A stretch of DNA of 21,041 bases from Phytophthora quininea (taxonomy: Eukaryota > Oomycota > Peronosporomycetes > Peronosporales > Peronosporaceae): NCBI GenBank assembly GCA_011947345.1, contig JAAVTG010000442.1, positions 1-21,041 on the forward strand. Reading direction: 5' to 3'. The notes beneath the pieces are model-generated. The model had not been told where the DNA came from. It saw only the letters and a program-made list of their open reading frames with translations, and searched no databases. Below are positions 18,011 to 21,041 of the stretch, in pieces. Within the stretch, counting starts at the first letter, position 1. Each line of letters starts with the position of its first letter. Made by a program: the position numbers and the translations under genes.

Positions 18011-20322
18011 ATGGCCATTCACCAAGTTGCCGGATCGAGCGCAATGCAGTACAGCGATCCGATGAAAGCGTACCCGCTGCTACGTGGCGACGCAGAGCAG
18101 CCCCACCTCCCTCGCGGCGACGCCTGTCAGAAGATCAGCATGCTGCTAGGCCGAGTCGGCGCGGATGACCCACAGCATTACTTCCGAGGCGAAGCAACTG
18201 ATCTGCCGGTTCTTCCAGGACTGACAGTGACAACCTTCGGCAAGGTTTCCCTTCCGTTGAGTGAGGACCAAATGCAGAGACTTGGGCCTCTTTGCACAGA
18301 GCAACAGCACAATGTGTGGGCGTTGGATCCCGACCGAGTGCAGATGGCCAACCCAGCGTGGGAACCAGGCATCCAAAAGCTGGCAGCTTTCTGTCAAGGG
18401 AGGCTGGGATTCAAGCCCATGGAGCTGCGTCCTGTGCTGTCCAAAGTGACAGTGCTCGGGCCGGGGTCTGATAAATCGACACCAAGACTTGGCGGACGAC
18501 GGACGTGAAGTGGCCAAGATGATGGTGCAGCTGCCGTCGGAATACACGGGGGCAATCTGGTGGTGAGTGGCAAGCGCCAACCGATCTGCTACGACATGAG
18601 CAAATACAACGACATCGCAGCGTTCAAGCCTCAGTACATGGTATTCCCTGCCGACGCAAACTATGCGGTGGAGAGTGTGACCAGCGGCTACTGCGTCATT
18701 GTCGAGTACCGACTCCGCTTGTCAACTGACCGACTGACTTTCGGCGACAACCAGCCCGGTGGCATTCTTTCAACACATATCGCCTTTGCAATGTTGGAGC
18801 TGGAAGGAGAAAGGGGCCAGGCACCGCTTGAGGATGCAGACAACTCGAGGTTCGCCCTAATGCTCAGCAACATCAAGAAAGTGCACATTGAGAAACGCGG
18901 TGTCGAGGCTCTAATGGGGCTGGATTGTGAGCGGTTCCAGTTGTTGCGGGGTGCCAATGCACACCTTCCGTCTGAAAAGCAGTTGGATTTTTTCATTGCA
19001 GGACTTCGGTACGTACACCCGCAGAAACTTGGCGAGCGCCAAGTGATCGCGTCCTGGTACTTCCCGATGGAGAGACTTTGGCTGATGGCATTTCCATCGA
19101 GTGGAACAAGCAGCTCAATTTCCTCAATCCAGACCAGAAGCCGCTCAACCAATTGTGGAACCGTATTCACGAGCCGTATTTCTCCGTTTGCGAGCGCTTC
19201 GCTCTTGTTGCATGGCCGATCTCCACGGGCATTGTGAAGACGTTGAATCTGATGGGCGAGTTTGCTACACTTGCCACCGTTCTCGCGAGCGATCCAATCG
19301 ATACTACAAGGCTTCGTCAAGTGTTCAACCACGTCGCTGAAAAGGAGAAGGCTGGCTCCTCAATCGTACAAACTTACACCACTGTGTCGCTGACGTTCTG
19401 CCAGAAGCTAGGCAATGCTATCATCGACATGGGCGCCGTGGACCTCATATCGGAGTTCGCGATGAAATACTTCCCGCGTGTCAACAAACGGAGCGAACTG
19501 GTTCCACTGTTTGCTGCTTTCATCCGAAAGTTTGGATGGGATTCTGTCAACACGTCCCTCTTCTTTGCGGTTGATAGTCTACCCAGCAACGACATTCGTG
19601 TGGGCTCGCTGTTAGCGCTTGCGGATGAACTCTACGACGTGCCCGTGGCATTGGCAGCCGTGATGGAATCGATAATCCAGATAGTTCCCCTTGTGAAGAA
19701 GTTGAGGCCGAATAGCGTGGCATTTACCAGCCAGCTCAGTGGGCTGTGGAAGCACGCGATGGCTTGCGAAGACCAGCAATTGTTCGGCAAGGTGGGGGAA
19801 CTGTTCAAGCCTGTCGGGCCCCAGTATCTTGGTCCAGTGGTGGATGTGCTTTTGGGGAGTATTGGCGAGTCCAGTCCTCCAGAATGTCGTGCAGTGCTGC
19901 TTTCTGCTGCTACTAGACGTCGCGACTGGCTTACCGCGGAGATCGCAGAAATGACCAAGCCGTTTGCGTGGGCGATCCTCGACTACGACATCGCCGACGC
20001 TGCAGCAATCCAACAGTTTCTTGAGGGACATCACACCGCGCTGGAGATCCGAGGCTTTCACAATATCGCTGACGCGCGCGTTCGAGCCAAACAACTTGCC
20101 GGTAAAATCAAAGGCCCTTTGGAGTTCACCACGGACGGATCATCCAAGAGCTCCTTGGTGCGGATCACAAAAGTTGGAGGTACATTTGTGATAGGGACGG
20201 GGAAGATGAATCAGTGCCAAGTGGAATTGCGTCGCCTCACCAGCTACCTGGACCACGACGGCAACACTCCAGTGGGAAAGAAAAGGCCTCAAGAAGAGGA
20301 ACTTCCTGGCGCTGCTGCCTAG
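18011..20322 (+). pseudogene. Paralogue 5: full-length oxygenase-like gene with three frame breaks
   Basis: About 770 residues can be followed from ATG at 18011 (GCTATGG) to TAG at 20320-20322. Order: HLPRGDACQKISMLLGRVG; LPVLPGLTVTTFGKVSLPL; VWALDPDRVQMANPAWEPGI; core VAKMMVQLPSEYTG...NLVV and FPADANYAVESVTSGYC; helical middle; KPFAWAI; EIRGFHNIADARVRAKQL; SSLVRITKVGGTFVI; tail GKKRPQEEE. Breaks: one extra base at about 18470-18480; one G missing in a GGGGG run at 18548-18552, which restores the first frame; one base missing at about 19064-19067. Between the first two breaks the sequence carries H-Q-D (18480-18488) at exactly the family H-x-D spacing, but the distal His is Tyr (18662-18664) and the Arg is Cys (18692-18694). 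All three breaks are single-base and no piece is lost, so it may be a working gene with sequence errors, or a young pseudogene. Confidence 0.8.
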
Positions 20323-20543
20323 GTCAGGGACGTTGGTGAGGTCGATTTCTTTACTTTCTCTTGACGCTAACCTTTTGAATCAACGCTTTCTTTTTGGCGC
20401 CTGGTTGTCCTTGCACAATCGCTGGCTCTTCTGGTATGCAAGTGCAACAAATTACTCAAGTTGCAGTGATGAAATTTGTCATTACGATCGAGTTGGAACT
20501 TCTGGCAGTTCACTCTCGGATTCACCAGGTGACGAGCAGAGCG

Positions 20544-21041
20544 ATGAAGCGCTTCGAAGAAGATCGATCGATCGGCTACAGCAGCAGCATTGACCTAGAG
20601 AAACGACATGTTCCAAGAGGAACTGCTTGCAAGAAGATTAGCGCTGTGCTGGGTCGAGTTGGCAAGCACCAAGGAGCGTTCTCGTTCGGAGGAGAAGCAT
20701 TGGACCTGCCAGTGCTGCCCGGACTCTCAGTCGAAGGCTGGGGGAGTGTGTCACTGCCGCTATGCAAGCAACAAATGGATGGGTTGGCGACACGATGCTC
20801 GATGTATTCGAAGAAGTCGTGGACACTAACTCCTGGACAACTGCAGATGAGGAACTCTGACTGGGAACCAGGCATTCAAGCGCTGTGCGACTTGAGCGCC
20901 AAGAAGTGTGGCCTCGAAGATGTTGCACTGACGCCGGTGCTGTCGAAGCTGGTGGTGTTTGGGTCGGGGAGTTCGCTGGAACGACTGCAGTCGAGTAAGG
21001 TCGACGGCAACGAAGTGGCGACACTCGTAATTCTGTTGCCC
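20544..21041 (+). CDS. Paralogue 6: N-terminal part of an oxygenase-like gene, cut by the window edge
   Basis: One open frame (frame 3) runs from ATG at 20544 to the end of the window without a stop, 166 residues so far. It shows RHVPRGTACKKISAVLGRVG, a segment FSFGGEALDLPVLPGLSVEGWGSVSLPL with the usual spacing, SWTLTPGQLQMRNSDWEPGI, LTPVLSKLVVFGSG and the start of the core (VATLVILLP). It is closest to paralogue 5 by eye. At the H-x-D position, counted back from LP(S), it reads L-Q-S, so the first two metal ligands are absent. The start is uncertain: a neighbouring frame (about 20490-20590) has an acidic Ser/Asp-rich stretch (SGSSLSDSPGDEQSDEALRR) like the N-termini of paralogues 3 and 4, so the true N-terminus may begin there with one frame break, or upstream. 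Confidence 0.8.
   Translation, partial: MKRFEEDRSIGYSSSIDLEKRHVPRGTACKKISAVLGRVGKHQGAFSFGGEALDLPVLPGLSVEGWGSVSLPLCKQQMDGLATRCSMYSKKSWTLTPGQLQMRNSDWEPGIQALCDLSAKKCGLEDVALTPVLSKLVVFGSGSSLERLQSSKVDGNEVATLVILLP

Noticed and set aside
16960..18560. Introns as the explanation for the frame changes in the transporter and paralogue 5
   Set aside because: The protein reads continuously across each break with no extra sequence and no GT-AG pair at a workable distance; single-base indels are the simpler reading.
1..21041. A prokaryotic defence island, operon or CRISPR system
   Set aside because: Introns, oomycete initiators, a mitochondrial-type kinase, wide gene spacing and lack of direct-repeat arrays all indicate eukaryotic nuclear DNA. 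I also saw no tRNA, rRNA or transposase sequence.

Overview
The window looks like nuclear DNA of an oomycete, probably a Phytophthora-like member of the Peronosporales. Several things support this. One minus-strand gene has short GT-AG introns (66, 66 and 98 bp). There are mitochondrial-type and plant/fungal-type protein families. Most importantly, close matches to the oomycete initiator element (core CATTYYNCAWTTT) lie 17-62 bp upstream of start codons: at 2472 for the first oxygenase-like gene, at 8734 on the minus strand for the aminotransferase, at 11928 for a broken paralogue, and more weakly at 13490. Nothing points to bacteria: there are no operons, Shine-Dalgarno sites or CRISPR arrays. 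The genus is inferred, not shown.

Layout from left to right: the 3' end of an unrecognised, possibly NTF2-like gene (1-383, +); a spliced thioredoxin-fold/SH3BGR-like gene (875-1755, -); oxygenase-like paralogue 1, intact, 806 aa (2507-4927, +); paralogue 2, a pseudogene (about 5164-6425, +); a class-V PLP aminotransferase/cysteine-desulfurase-like gene (6536-8699, -, two frame breaks); about 1.2 kb with no clear gene; a mitochondrial PDK/BCKDK-type protein kinase (9997-11397, -); paralogue 3, a pseudogene (about 11988-13360, +); paralogue 4, intact, 729 aa (13551-15740, +); a TauE/SafE-type membrane transporter (16276-17883, +, two frame breaks); paralogue 5 (18011-20322, +, three frame breaks); and paralogue 6, running off the right edge (20544-21041, +).

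The main subject is this six-member family, always on the plus strand and arranged as three adjacent pairs (1+2, 3+4, 5+6) separated by unrelated genes. Full-length members share a short N-terminal motif (VPRG/VPKG), a PGL...F(G)GVSLPL segment, a 2-oxoglutarate/Fe(II) oxygenase-type double-stranded beta-helix, a long helical middle, a C-terminal module (KPF.WE ... G.G+.A.V.I.K.GG.F) and a basic, acid-flanked tail (for example GKKRSRE). The order matches the large 2OG-Fe(II) oxygenase-like proteins known from fungi and plants. No copy I can read keeps the full iron and 2OG set (H-x-D, distal H, R). Different copies have lost different residues, so this looks like an expanding family of oxygenase-fold proteins that has largely given up catalysis, with several members decaying.

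A second theme is single-base frame breaks in otherwise well-conserved genes. Three are explained by one missing base in a T, C or G run. These may be assembly errors and not real lesions, so the broken status of the aminotransferase, the transporter and paralogue 5 is provisional. Paralogues 2 and 3 also have large internal deletions and many breaks and are convincing pseudogenes. The flanking genes (kinase, aminotransferase, transporter, thioredoxin-like) look like ordinary housekeeping or metabolic neighbours; I see no evidence that they work with the oxygenase-like family.
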